Notes under the pieces: model-generated
What the model was told of the DNA's origin: nothing
The model's input: the letters and a program-made list of their open reading frames with translations, nothing else
The model's database searches: none
Part shown: one piece after another, positions 35,487 to 44,570 of the stretch
Position numbering within the stretch: the first letter of the stretch is position 1
How the letters are laid out: every line of letters starts with the position of its first letter
Translations under genes and position numbers: made by a program
Origin: MPNP01 sp026709725
Lineage (GTDB): Bacteria > Pseudomonadota > Alphaproteobacteria > Rhodobacterales > Rhodobacteraceae
DNA: 64,000 bases
Reading direction: 5' to 3'
Assembly (NCBI GenBank): GCA_965200805.1
Contig: OZ241384.1
Location: forward strand, 1,302,001-1,366,000

Positions 35487-36806
35487 ATGCGATCCAGTCA
35501 CACATGTTTTGGCATCATGCTTGCCGCGACCCTTCTGACCCTCTCTCTTCCCGTGCCGGCTCAGGAAGAAGAGGAAACCATCGAACTCTCCACATATGAG
35601 AATCTATCGCTCTTCAGCGAGATCCTGACCCGGATTCAGGAGGATTATGTCGAGGAAGTCAATGAGACAGAACTCATTCAGGCCGCCATTAACGGCATGC
35701 TTCTCTCCCTTGATCCTCACTCATCCTACATCCCTGACAAACGCTACTCTTCAGTGCAGGAGCGGACATCGGGGCAGTTTGGCGGCCTCGGCATTGAGGT
35801 GACCATGGAGAATGGTTTTGTCCGGGTTATCTCACCCATTGATGATACACCCGCCGCTGAGGCGGGTCTTCAGGCCGGTGATTTCATTACTGGCATTGAC
35901 GGTGAGACTGTCATGGGAATGACCCTTGACCAGGCTGTCAAACGCCTCCGCGGTGAGCCTGGATCCGCAGTGACCCTTACAATTGACCGCGAAGAGGAAG
36001 AGGCCCCGTTTGATGTCGAGATCACGCGGGCGATCATAAAAATATCCTCGACTGACATTCGTGCTGAGGGCCGTTCACTCGTTGTCCGCGTCAAGGTCTT
36101 CAACCGTCAATCCGTGACCGGAATTATCGAAGGGGTTGAAGACATGATCACCGGGGGCAAGCCACTCGCTTCCTATGATGGCGTCGTCCTTGATCTCCGC
36201 AACAATCCTGGTGGCCTTCTTGATGTCGCGATTGATGTCACTGATCTTTTTCTCGACTCCGGCGAGATTGTCTCTGTCCGCAATCGTGCTGACTCCTGGC
36301 AATCATATGATGCCAAATCCGGGGATATTCTTGACGGAATTCCCATCGTCGTCCTGATCAACGGCGGCTCGGCTTCAGCCTCGGAAATCGTTGCCGGTGC
36401 CCTCCAGGATCACAACCGTGCTGTCGTGGTTGGAACGCAGAGTTTTGGCAAGGGATCTGTCCAGTCTGTATTCCGCCTGGGAGAGAGGTTCGGTGGAATG
36501 CAGTTGACGACGGCGCGCTACTACACACCTTCGGGTCGCTCTATTCAGGGCAACGGCATCACGCCGGATATCATCATCCAGCACCGCCTCTCCACACCAA
36601 CTCCTGACGATGATGAGCCAATCGAGGAATTCTACTCCGAGTCCGATCTCCCCAACAGCCTTGAGACCATCCAGACCAATCAGGAAATCGAGGCTTCGGA
36701 AACACGTGCTGAGGAAGAGGTCAGTCGTGAAGAGCTGATCCGCAACGATCCCCAACTCGCCACAGCCCTTGATATCCTGCGCAGTCTCGCCGTGCTGAAA
36801 TCCTGA
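35487..36806 (+). CDS. ctpA: Carboxy-terminal processing protease CtpA (S41)
   Basis: 439 residues. Signal peptide MRSSHTCFGIMLAATLL...PVPA, PDZ domain about residues 95-175 (GLGIEVTMENGFVRVISPID), then the S41 core with catalytic Ser in LINGGSASASEIVAG and Lys in GTQSFGKGSVQSV. A glutamate-rich tail follows. Acts in the periplasm on C-termini of envelope proteins and murein hydrolases. The EnvC-like gene that often separates gpmI and ctpA is missing; the gap is only 129 bases. Confidence 0.96.
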   Translation: MRSSHTCFGIMLAATLLTLSLPVPAQEEEETIELSTYENLSLFSEILTRIQEDYVEEVNETELIQAAINGMLLSLDPHSSYIPDKRYSSVQERTSGQFGGLGIEVTMENGFVRVISPIDDTPAAEAGLQAGDFITGIDGETVMGMTLDQAVKRLRGEPGSAVTLTIDREEEEAPFDVEITRAIIKISSTDIRAEGRSLVVRVKVFNRQSVTGIIEGVEDMITGGKPLASYDGVVLDLRNNPGGLLDVAIDVTDLFLDSGEIVSVRNRADSWQSYDAKSGDILDGIPIVVLINGGSASASEIVAGALQDHNRAVVVGTQSFGKGSVQSVFRLGERFGGMQLTTARYYTPSGRSIQGNGITPDIIIQHRLSTPTPDDDEPIEEFYSESDLPNSLETIQTNQEIEASETRAEEEVSREELIRNDPQLATALDILRSLAVLKS

Positions 36807-36858
36807 GCAGCCTGCACCCCGGCCCGGGACATTCCAAGATCGTTCGTCTCGCATATCA

Positions 36859-37389
36859 ATGGTTCCCGTGCCCAAAACGCTCACCCATCGTCCCGATCCG
36901 GCCCTCTACCGACCCTGCGTCGGCATCATGCTGGCCAACGCTGTCGGCAAGGTCTTTGTCGGCCAGCGCATTGACAGCCATCAGGAGGCCTGGCAAATGC
37001 CACAGGGCGGGATTGATGCCGGCGAAGACCCCATGGCAGCCACCTTGCGCGAGCTCCATGAAGAGACATCCATCACCGCCGACCTTGTTCAGAGAATTGC
37101 CACGCGCGATGATTGGCTTTATTACGATCTCCCCACCGAACTCATCCCGCATCTGTGGGGCGGTCGCTATCTCGGGCAGCGACAAAAATGGTCCCTCTAC
37201 CGCTTCACCGGAACCGACATCCAGATCTCCGTCGATACAGCAAACCCCGAATACTCCACCTGGCAGTGGCTGCCCTTTGATGAGCTGGCCAAGCGCATCG
37301 TTCCATTCAAAATGGAGCTCTATCTTGAGGTGATGGCCGGATTCGCTCCCCATTTCGAAAGTCCGGCCCGATCTGGGCCGCCATCATGA
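36859..37389 (+). CDS. rppH: RNA pyrophosphohydrolase (Nudix)
   Basis: 176 residues with the Nudix box in GGIDAGEDPMAATLRELHEE (then TSI). N-terminal RPCVGIMLANAVGKVFVGQR and QMPQGG are characteristic of RppH, and WLYYDLPTELIPHLWGGRYLGQRQKW completes the family pattern. It removes pyrophosphate from 5' ends of mRNA, starting decay. The stop overlaps the start of the methyltransferase gene by 4 bases (ATGA). Confidence 0.94.
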   Translation: MVPVPKTLTHRPDPALYRPCVGIMLANAVGKVFVGQRIDSHQEAWQMPQGGIDAGEDPMAATLRELHEETSITADLVQRIATRDDWLYYDLPTELIPHLWGGRYLGQRQKWSLYRFTGTDIQISVDTANPEYSTWQWLPFDELAKRIVPFKMELYLEVMAGFAPHFESPARSGPPS

Positions 37390-38282
37390 TCCCGCCCCGG
37401 AGCACACAGGACACTGACGCGAATGGTGATCTCCGCACCAGCGTCGACACCCGTGCTGTTGGTCTCGAAATCGGTCTTGACTTTATCCGCCTTGCCACCG
37501 GTCGGGAGCATCTGCACTATGGCCTGTGGCAGCCCGACCAGCAGATTGCCCTTGCCAACCTCTTCGCCGCTCAGGAAGCCTACACCGACAAACTTCTTGA
37601 GATGCTTCCCGATCAATCCGATCTTGCCATCCTCGATATAGGTGGCGGCGCCGGCGAAACCGCCAGGCGGCTTCTCAAATTGGGACACAGTGTCGATGTG
37701 ATCGTTCCATCCGATACCCTTATGGAGCGTTGCCGCGTCAATCTTTCCGATCGCGCCCGCCTCTATCACAGCACCTTTGAAGATTTCCGGGCAGAACGGA
37801 CCTATGATGTGTGTCTGTTTTCCGAGAGCTTTCAGTATGTCCGCCTTGAGGTTGGTCTCAGAAAAGCAAAAAGCCTCCTCAAACCAGGTGGCATCATTCT
37901 CATCGCTGACTGTTTCCGCAACGATGCCTACACGACGCCCCGCCCTGTTGGCGGTGGTATTCCCCTCGAACGCTTCTATGATGAGATGGAACGCAACGCC
38001 CTCACTGCCACGACCACCCACGACATCACTGCGTCTGTTGCCCCTTCAGTCGATCTTGAACGCCAGGTCTATCACTTCCTTCACAACACCCTTCTCCGCA
38101 CCAGCAGCTCTCTGAAAAGCACCCACCCCAAATCACACAAACTCATCCACATTCTGCTCAACAGAATTCTTGGCTCCAGACGAAAAAAGAAGCTCAACGA
38201 CCGCCTGCTCGGACATAACCGCACCTCCACCGACTTCATCAAGCACAACACCTACCTCTTCCTCGCCATTACACTGTCCTGA
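37386..38282 (+). CDS. SAM-dependent class I methyltransferase
   Basis: 298 residues. Rossmann methyltransferase with motif I AILDIGGGAGETARRLL near residues 80-96, an acidic second strand (HSVDVIVPSDTLMERC), and the post-motif LLKPGGIILIADCFR. The C-terminal third is basic with a RRKKKLNDRLLGHNR stretch. The N-terminal EIGLDFIRLATGREHLHYGLW resembles methyltransferases acting on small molecules or lipids. Substrate unknown. Translationally coupled to rppH, but the long tail and context do not identify a role. Confidence 0.85.
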   Translation: MIPPRSTQDTDANGDLRTSVDTRAVGLEIGLDFIRLATGREHLHYGLWQPDQQIALANLFAAQEAYTDKLLEMLPDQSDLAILDIGGGAGETARRLLKLGHSVDVIVPSDTLMERCRVNLSDRARLYHSTFEDFRAERTYDVCLFSESFQYVRLEVGLRKAKSLLKPGGIILIADCFRNDAYTTPRPVGGGIPLERFYDEMERNALTATTTHDITASVAPSVDLERQVYHFLHNTLLRTSSSLKSTHPKSHKLIHILLNRILGSRRKKKLNDRLLGHNRTSTDFIKHNTYLFLAITLS

Positions 38283-38564
38283 CCATGAAGCCCGGAATCA
38301 TTGATGGGCGGCATGCCGCGGTTTTTGCACATGCTCACCTCCTGAAGTATGTCTTGATGTGTGCAGTTGCTTTTGGTGATTTTCAGCAGTGACGACATGT
38401 CTTGCCTCCAATATGGACCATGATCGAAAACCCGACATTATGCCAAAAAGGCCAGCTGCATGCTCACACTGCGGACATGAATTGCATGGAGCGCATGAAG
38501 ATGTTTCGCCACGATAATGACAGGTCAAGACTGTCCGGGAGTGGCATGAATGTGGTGATTTGGT

Positions 38565-39641
38565 ATGACGGATTGCAATAGTCGCACGACCGTTCATGTC
38601 TATGATTTCTTCGCTGGATGTGGAGGGACCAGTTGTGGCTTCCGCTCTGCGGGGATGGAGGTTGGGTTTGCGTTGGACCACGACCCGGACGCAGGAGCAA
38701 GTTTCAAAGCGAATTTTCCCGAAGCGCAATTCGAGCGTACGGATATTCGCAAGGTCGATATCGAAGCAGTCCAATCCAGGATGCACCAATCAAATCCAGT
38801 GCTCTTCAGCGGGTGTGCACCATGCCAACCCTACACGAGGCAAAAGACCACACGACCGAGGCTGGACCTGGATGAGCGTGTGCCTTTGCTTGACTGTTTT
38901 GCGAATCTTGTGGAAAAGTGTTTGCCGGATCTTGTCTTTGTGGAGAATGTGCCAGGATTGCAGAAGCTCAATGCGTGCAGTCAGCCATTTGGAGCTTTCG
39001 TGAAGCGACTTGAAGGTGCAGGTTACAAGTTGGACTATCGGCCAATCAAACTTGCCGGATATGGTATACCGCAAACCCGCTGTCGCCTTATCCTCATGGG
39101 GAGTCGTCTTGGCAGGGTCCGCTTGCCGGATGAGACTCATGGTCCGGGAACAGCAAACGAGCAATACGTGACAGTTCGGGACCGGATCGCTCATCTTCCA
39201 CCAATTCAGGCAGGGGAAGAGCATGACGATGTCCCCAACCATAAAGCGGCGAATCTCTCGGCACGCAATCTGGAGCGCATCAAGGCGACACCGGAGGGCG
39301 GCGGCAACCGGGATTGGCCGATCAATTTGATGCTCAAATGTCACAGGGGATTTTCAGGCTACAGTGATGTCTACGGCCGGATGTCGTGGGATGCCCCGGC
39401 CTCCGGGCTCACGACACGGTGCATAAGCTATTCAAACGGCCGCTTCGGCCACCCGGAGCAGCACAGGGCGATAAGTGTCCGCGAGGCTGCCTGTCTGCAA
39501 ACATTCCCCGAAGACTACACCTTCAAGGGGAGCATGGCGTCGATGGCAAGGCAGATTGGCAACGCAGTTCCGGTCCGCCTTGCCCGCCTTGTCGGACTTC
39601 AGTTCATCAAGCACCTCAAGGACGCGGGTGGTTTTTCCTGA
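38565..39641 (+). CDS. DNA C5-cytosine methyltransferase (defence-type module)
   Basis: 358 residues. Motif I YDFFAGCGGTSCGFRSAG, motif IV with the catalytic Cys in FSGCAPCQPYTRQK, motif VI LVFVENVPGL, motif VIII GIPQTRCRLILMG, a short target-recognition region about 195-285, motif IX SVREAACLQTFPEDY and motif X ARQIGNAVPVRLARL. All catalytic motifs are intact, so it should be active; the target sequence is unknown. It overlaps the downstream dual-ATPase gene (TGATG at 39639-39643), implying functional coupling. No restriction endonuclease or Vsr gene is adjacent, so the partner genes may supply the effector or sensing role. Confidence 0.93.
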   Translation: MTDCNSRTTVHVYDFFAGCGGTSCGFRSAGMEVGFALDHDPDAGASFKANFPEAQFERTDIRKVDIEAVQSRMHQSNPVLFSGCAPCQPYTRQKTTRPRLDLDERVPLLDCFANLVEKCLPDLVFVENVPGLQKLNACSQPFGAFVKRLEGAGYKLDYRPIKLAGYGIPQTRCRLILMGSRLGRVRLPDETHGPGTANEQYVTVRDRIAHLPPIQAGEEHDDVPNHKAANLSARNLERIKATPEGGGNRDWPINLMLKCHRGFSGYSDVYGRMSWDAPASGLTTRCISYSNGRFGHPEQHRAISVREAACLQTFPEDYTFKGSMASMARQIGNAVPVRLARLVGLQFIKHLKDAGGFS

Positions 39642-42607
39642 TGGCAACATTCAGGACGCGCGCCCGGACAATCGACATGCTTGGGCGACAGCAGATCGCC
39701 GGCATCCCAACCGCGATCAGCGAGCTCTTCAAAAATGCGCACGATGCCTACGCCGATCATGTCGTGATTGATTACTATCGCTCGGACGGCCTCTTCGTCC
39801 TGCGGGACGACGGAATCGGAATGAATCATGGCGACGTCATGACACGGTGGCTCACCATCGGTACGGAAAGTAAGTTCGACCCTGATCAACGACCGCCGCA
39901 AGACCCCGACAAGCCGCCGCGCCAGATGCTCGGAGAGAAGGGTATCGGGCGGCTTGCGATAGCAACCATCGGTCCGCAGTTGCTTGTTCTCACCCGTGCA
40001 GGAACTGGTGAGAGCACCTCCGATCTCACGGCAGCCTTCCTGAACTGGGGCATCTTCGAATGGCCCGGCATAGACCTTGAAGATATCAATATCCCTGTGC
40101 GATCATTTTCATCAGGTTCACTGCCGTCGGCCCGGGATGTAACCGAGATGGTGGACGAGTTCCGCGATGGCGCCGCAGGAGTGGGGGACAATATTAGGTC
40201 CGATTTGCTGGAAAAACTCGAAAGGGATCTGAATCTCTTCGATGTCGACCCGCAGGACATCAACTCCTGCCTTGGAGCGCCATCTCTTGACGCGGGAAAT
40301 GGTGGAACGCACTTCATCATCAAGCCCGTCTCGCCCCTGCTGGCAGATGATATCGATGGCGATCCCACAATTGGCAAGGCAGCCGCACTCAAAAAGGCGA
40401 CACCCCTGAAGAAGGCACTGCTCGGGTTCTGCAATACCATGACGCCTGGGGCACAAACTCCGATCAACACCTCGTTCCGTGATCACAGAACGGATGAATT
40501 GGTCGAGGACCTGATTGGCCAAGATGAATTTTTCACCCCTGATGAGTTTCAGAACACAGATCACCGGATCAGCGGCGCTTTCGACGATTTCGGCCAGTTC
40601 CGGGGAGAGATATCAATCTACGGTGAGACGATGGCCGACCACATTATTCCCTGGAATGGTGCACAGGGCATTCGCACTCTGTGCGGCCCTTTCTCCATTG
40701 ACTTTGCTGCTTTCGAGGGCGAGAGTCGGCATTCGACCATCCCGCATCAGGATCATGTGAGGCTGGCAAACAAGACCGAGCAGTTGGGCGGGTTGTACAT
40801 CTACCGAAACGGCATCCGCGTTCTCCCTTACGGTGACACGGATTACGATTGGCTGGACATCGAATTCAGGCGAACGAAGAGCGCCTCCTACTATTATTTT
40901 TCGCATCGAAAAATGTTTGGTGCGGTGGAGCTTGATACGGAAAAGAACCATCGCTTGCACGAAAAGGCCGGGCGAGAGGGATTCCAGGAAAACAAGGCCT
41001 ACCGTCAGTTCCGATCAATACTTCAGAACTTCTTTCTTCAGATTGTGGCGGACTTTTTTCGTGCCGAGGGCATGCATACCGAAGCATTCGAGTCGCGAAA
41101 AGACCAGCTTTCAAGGGAAGACAAAGCCAGAAAACAGCGGGAAAAACATGTTCGGGAAAGAAAGAGAGCATTTGAAGACAAGCTGAACGATTTCTTCGAA
41201 AGCCTCAGGAACGACAAGCCCCGGAGCAGGGTATCGGCACTGACGGAACGTGTAGAATCGGATTTGCGGGAGGCATGCCAAATAGCGAACAGCGAGTTGG
41301 CCGGGCGGACGATCCTTGATCTCGAACGCAAGGCACATTCGGATATCAGAGATATCGAAAATGATTACCGTATCTCGAGACCGCGTATTGGTTTGAGTAA
41401 AGCCTCGCTTCGGGACTGGGGTGCGTATGAGTCCGAATATTCGTCACTTCAGAAGGCTGTATTCAGACCGGCATGGAACAGGATTGATGAGATCATTGGT
41501 GAAGAGGTCAGAAAGGCAAAGTTGTCACTCAGTCTTCGTGTCAGGACAGAAGCTGCGCTCAATGACCTTGGACAGAAGGTCCGAAAGGATACGGTCAGGT
41601 CTGGCCAAAATGTAAGAGCGGAAGCGGACGAAGTTGCCACAAGAGCACGAGAGGTGGCGGCTCAATCACTGAAGGGCGTTGAGTCGGAATTGCGTGAGGT
41701 ATTCAGTGAGTTTCAAAGAATTGACTTTGCCGGAATGTCCGATGACCTGTTCATTGAGACCAGGGAGGAGCTGGAGACCAGGGTTTTGAATGTTGCGGAA
41801 GACCACAGGGTATTGCTGCAGTCGGTATTGGAACAGCTTCAGTCAGTGGATGTAACCGGTGACATCTCGACAGCGGAACAGCTCATGGCGATTGAGCAAA
41901 GGAATCTGCTCCTGGAAGAGAAGGCTGGGGCCGACACACAGTTGGCACAGCTGGGAATGGCGATTGAAATCATCAACCACGAGTTTTCGGGAACGATACG
42001 GTCGATCCGTATTGGTTTGCGAAGACTGAAGGCCTGGGCGGATGTCAATGAGGGTCTGGTTGATTTGCACAACAGCATCAGGGCGAGCTTTGATCATCTC
42101 GACGGATATCTAACGCTTTTCACGCCGTTGCAACGACGACTGTACAGGAAAGCGGTGGCAATTCGCGGCTACGAAATCCGGAACTTTCTGCAGGAACTGT
42201 TCGGTGCCCGACTGGCACGCCATGATGTTTCCCTCAGCGCAACGAAGGCATTCGACAGTGCCGAGATCACCGGTTTCCCCTCAAACTTTTATCCCGTATT
42301 CGTGAACCTGGTGGACAACGCAATCTTCTGGGTGTCTCAACAGAACCCCCGACAGGAGCGAAGCATCAGGCTGGATGAGCATGATGGAATATTGCTCGTA
42401 ACTGATACAGGGTCGGGAGTTAATGTTCGCGACCGAGAGGCTATTTTTGAGTTCGGCTTCACTCGAAAACCCGGTGGGCGTGGAATGGGATTGCATATTG
42501 GGCGCGAGACCCTGCGCCGTGTCGGGTTCGACCTTGTGTTGATTGATGGCACTGAGGGAACAACATTCGGAGTCGGACCGATGAACGGGTCGGCGAAAGA
42601 GTTATAG
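39641..42607 (+). CDS. Dual GHKL ATPase: MORC/HSP90-like N-terminus, coiled coil, histidine-kinase-like C-terminus
   Basis: 988 residues from ATG 39641. N-terminal GHKL domain: Glu28 and Asn32 in TAISELFKNAHDAYAD, ATP-binding VLRDDGIGM (Asp57), WLTIGTESKF, and lid glycines GEKGIGRLAIATIG. The middle is long, charged and helical (about 470-760: many EDKARKQREK-type runs), probably coiled coil. The C-terminal third has a kinase-like H-box AIEIINHEFSGTIRSI (His780), N-box NLVDNAIFW (Asn893), G1 DTGSGV (Asp922) and EFGFTRKPGGRGMGLHIG. So it carries two ATP-binding GHKL folds plus a potential phospho-accepting His. No membrane segment. It overlaps the methyltransferase gene and precedes a receiver-domain protein by 10 bases. 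Confidence 0.88.
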   Translation: MATFRTRARTIDMLGRQQIAGIPTAISELFKNAHDAYADHVVIDYYRSDGLFVLRDDGIGMNHGDVMTRWLTIGTESKFDPDQRPPQDPDKPPRQMLGEKGIGRLAIATIGPQLLVLTRAGTGESTSDLTAAFLNWGIFEWPGIDLEDINIPVRSFSSGSLPSARDVTEMVDEFRDGAAGVGDNIRSDLLEKLERDLNLFDVDPQDINSCLGAPSLDAGNGGTHFIIKPVSPLLADDIDGDPTIGKAAALKKATPLKKALLGFCNTMTPGAQTPINTSFRDHRTDELVEDLIGQDEFFTPDEFQNTDHRISGAFDDFGQFRGEISIYGETMADHIIPWNGAQGIRTLCGPFSIDFAAFEGESRHSTIPHQDHVRLANKTEQLGGLYIYRNGIRVLPYGDTDYDWLDIEFRRTKSASYYYFSHRKMFGAVELDTEKNHRLHEKAGREGFQENKAYRQFRSILQNFFLQIVADFFRAEGMHTEAFESRKDQLSREDKARKQREKHVRERKRAFEDKLNDFFESLRNDKPRSRVSALTERVESDLREACQIANSELAGRTILDLERKAHSDIRDIENDYRISRPRIGLSKASLRDWGAYESEYSSLQKAVFRPAWNRIDEIIGEEVRKAKLSLSLRVRTEAALNDLGQKVRKDTVRSGQNVRAEADEVATRAREVAAQSLKGVESELREVFSEFQRIDFAGMSDDLFIETREELETRVLNVAEDHRVLLQSVLEQLQSVDVTGDISTAEQLMAIEQRNLLLEEKAGADTQLAQLGMAIEIINHEFSGTIRSIRIGLRRLKAWADVNEGLVDLHNSIRASFDHLDGYLTLFTPLQRRLYRKAVAIRGYEIRNFLQELFGARLARHDVSLSATKAFDSAEITGFPSNFYPVFVNLVDNAIFWVSQQNPRQERSIRLDEHDGILLVTDTGSGVNVRDREAIFEFGFTRKPGGRGMGLHIGRETLRRVGFDLVLIDGTEGTTFGVGPMNGSAKEL

Positions 42608-42617
42608 GAAGAAGTCA

Positions 42618-44174
42618 ATGGATTCCGCAGAAGAAAATTGTGGTCGCAAAATTGCCCAACGCTTTCTTCGAACGGCGGTTGTTGTCGACGACCAAGCCTA
42701 TATTCTATTGGCCGAAGAGCTTGCCAAGCCGGGATTGAAGGTGCCAGGTCGGCACACACGAGCATCGAGCCAGAACGGTCAGGATGCGGCTGCTCGTGGT
42801 TTGATCCACAGTCTGGATGCAGGTGCTGTTATGGATGCATTCTCAGCACTTGGAATTATCTGTGGTGTGGTCAACCCAAATGATGATGCGATGGAAACGG
42901 TGCGGCAGGCAGACATCGTGATCATTGACTGGCTTTTGAGGGACGGCAAACCTGATCACACAATCAAATTGATCCAAGAGCTGTTTGGATGTGAAGATCG
43001 GAATTCGCTCCGACTCCTGGCCATTTATACCGGAGAAACAAATCTGAAAGAGATCTCCGTGAAGATTTCTGGAATCCTGCAAGACGCTGATCTTGATCCT
43101 GTGATGACGAGAAATGACACATCAATCCTGTATCGACATGGTCAGGTGGTTCTTTATGCCAAGTCTGGTGTGAATTTGGCGAATGAATTGCTGTCCCGCA
43201 GGGTTCCTGAGAGGGAGTTGCCAGGGAAGCTGGTTGAGGATTTCGCGTCAATGACTGCGGGATTGCTCCCTGCCGTTGGGCTCACCTCGCTGACTGCGGT
43301 TCGAGAGGGGACACACAAGGTCCTTGATCAGTTCAGTGCCGATCTGGATCCTGCGTATCTTGCGCACAGGGCATGCCTTTCCAATGCCGAAGATGCAGAA
43401 CACCAGATTGTGGCCCATGTCGCGGAGGAGTTTCGTGGACTCATGGACAGCATGGTGGCGGAAGAGTCTCCTGCCGGAGCGAAGAAAGTGGAGGAGTGGG
43501 TGAAACGCAAAGGCAGGGAATTGGGGGAATTCACATTTGGCAAGGAGGGAAAACAACTCAACATTGATGAGACCATAGCCTTGGCGAACCAAGGCCTGGA
43601 TGCGAGTCCCCAGTTGAAAAGAAATGCCTTCGAAAGCCTTTCAGATGGCTTTGCCGGCAGCAATACCTATGACCTTGACGAGCGATTGGCTTGGATCATG
43701 AGTTTTCGAACGGTCTACAATACACCGTCACCGACCTTGTGGCTCGGCACCATCGTGACTGCGATATCCGATAACAATGAGCAGCATCTGATCTGCATGA
43801 GGCCCCGATGTGATTGCGTAAGGTTGACGGGGCTGACGAAATTCCTGTTTCTGCCATTGGTTGACCCGAGAAAAGAGATGGATCAGATCGTCGTCAGGAT
43901 CGAGGATGAATACAAGCGGCTGGGCATCAACGGTGATCCCGATGGTTGGCAACTCATAAAATTCAAGCCGGTGAATGGGAGCAATACCGTCTCAGCGTCG
44001 GCAGATGATGATGGATTGAAATTCAAGGATCTCGGTGGGGTCGAATATACGTGGCGCGGTGAACTGAAGGCCGAGTATGCACAAAGGATCGCCCAGAACT
44101 TTGGGGAGAAACTGAGCCGTGTAGCGATAGATGAATCTGAATGGTTGAGACGATCAGCCAGAAAACAGGTCTGA
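42618..44174 (+). CDS. Receiver-domain protein of the methyltransferase/GHKL module
   Basis: 518 residues. The first about 190 form a response-receiver-like domain with the complete phosphorylation pocket: Asp24-Asp25 in AVVVDDQAY, phospho-acceptor Asp104 in DIVIIDWLLRDG, Thr138 in LLAIYTGE and Lys182 in VVLYAKSG. The remaining about 330 residues have no DNA-binding or nuclease motif I can recognise; they include CMRPRCDCVRLTG (Cys-rich) and an acidic, helical middle. Likely receives phosphate from the adjacent dual-GHKL protein (His780) and then acts through the unknown C-terminal domain. This stand-alone receiver-plus-unknown layout differs from classical response regulators. Start 42618 follows AGGAAGAAG. 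Confidence 0.82.
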   Translation: MDSAEENCGRKIAQRFLRTAVVVDDQAYILLAEELAKPGLKVPGRHTRASSQNGQDAAARGLIHSLDAGAVMDAFSALGIICGVVNPNDDAMETVRQADIVIIDWLLRDGKPDHTIKLIQELFGCEDRNSLRLLAIYTGETNLKEISVKISGILQDADLDPVMTRNDTSILYRHGQVVLYAKSGVNLANELLSRRVPERELPGKLVEDFASMTAGLLPAVGLTSLTAVREGTHKVLDQFSADLDPAYLAHRACLSNAEDAEHQIVAHVAEEFRGLMDSMVAEESPAGAKKVEEWVKRKGRELGEFTFGKEGKQLNIDETIALANQGLDASPQLKRNAFESLSDGFAGSNTYDLDERLAWIMSFRTVYNTPSPTLWLGTIVTAISDNNEQHLICMRPRCDCVRLTGLTKFLFLPLVDPRKEMDQIVVRIEDEYKRLGINGDPDGWQLIKFKPVNGSNTVSASADDDGLKFKDLGGVEYTWRGELKAEYAQRIAQNFGEKLSRVAIDESEWLRRSARKQV

Positions 44175-44570
44175 TTGCCCAGTCCGGGGCAAGGAGATGT
44201 TGTGAATTGACAGGGTTATCGGTTTGTACGGATACAATCAGGTGAGTTTTGGGCAGGCGCAAACCATGCAATGCGGGCTCGGGAATTGACGTCGGCAGAA
44301 TGGAGAGGGCGCAATCGCTTCATCACTGGATTGGATCTTGAGATGATGGAGAAGGATTTTGAAACAGGTCATGTACCATGCTGTCACGCAATCCGTGTGC
44401 TGTGACTTTCAACCAGAGGACAGAGCACAAAGTGGGCGTATCCGATATGCTGTCCTGTGACATTGTGTCGGAACCTGTTGAGTCTTTCCTCACTGTTTCG
44501 TGTATGGCTGCACATGTCAACCATGGCGGCACGCAAGGCAGGAGGGTTGCAGGGGAATGCCGGGATATGC

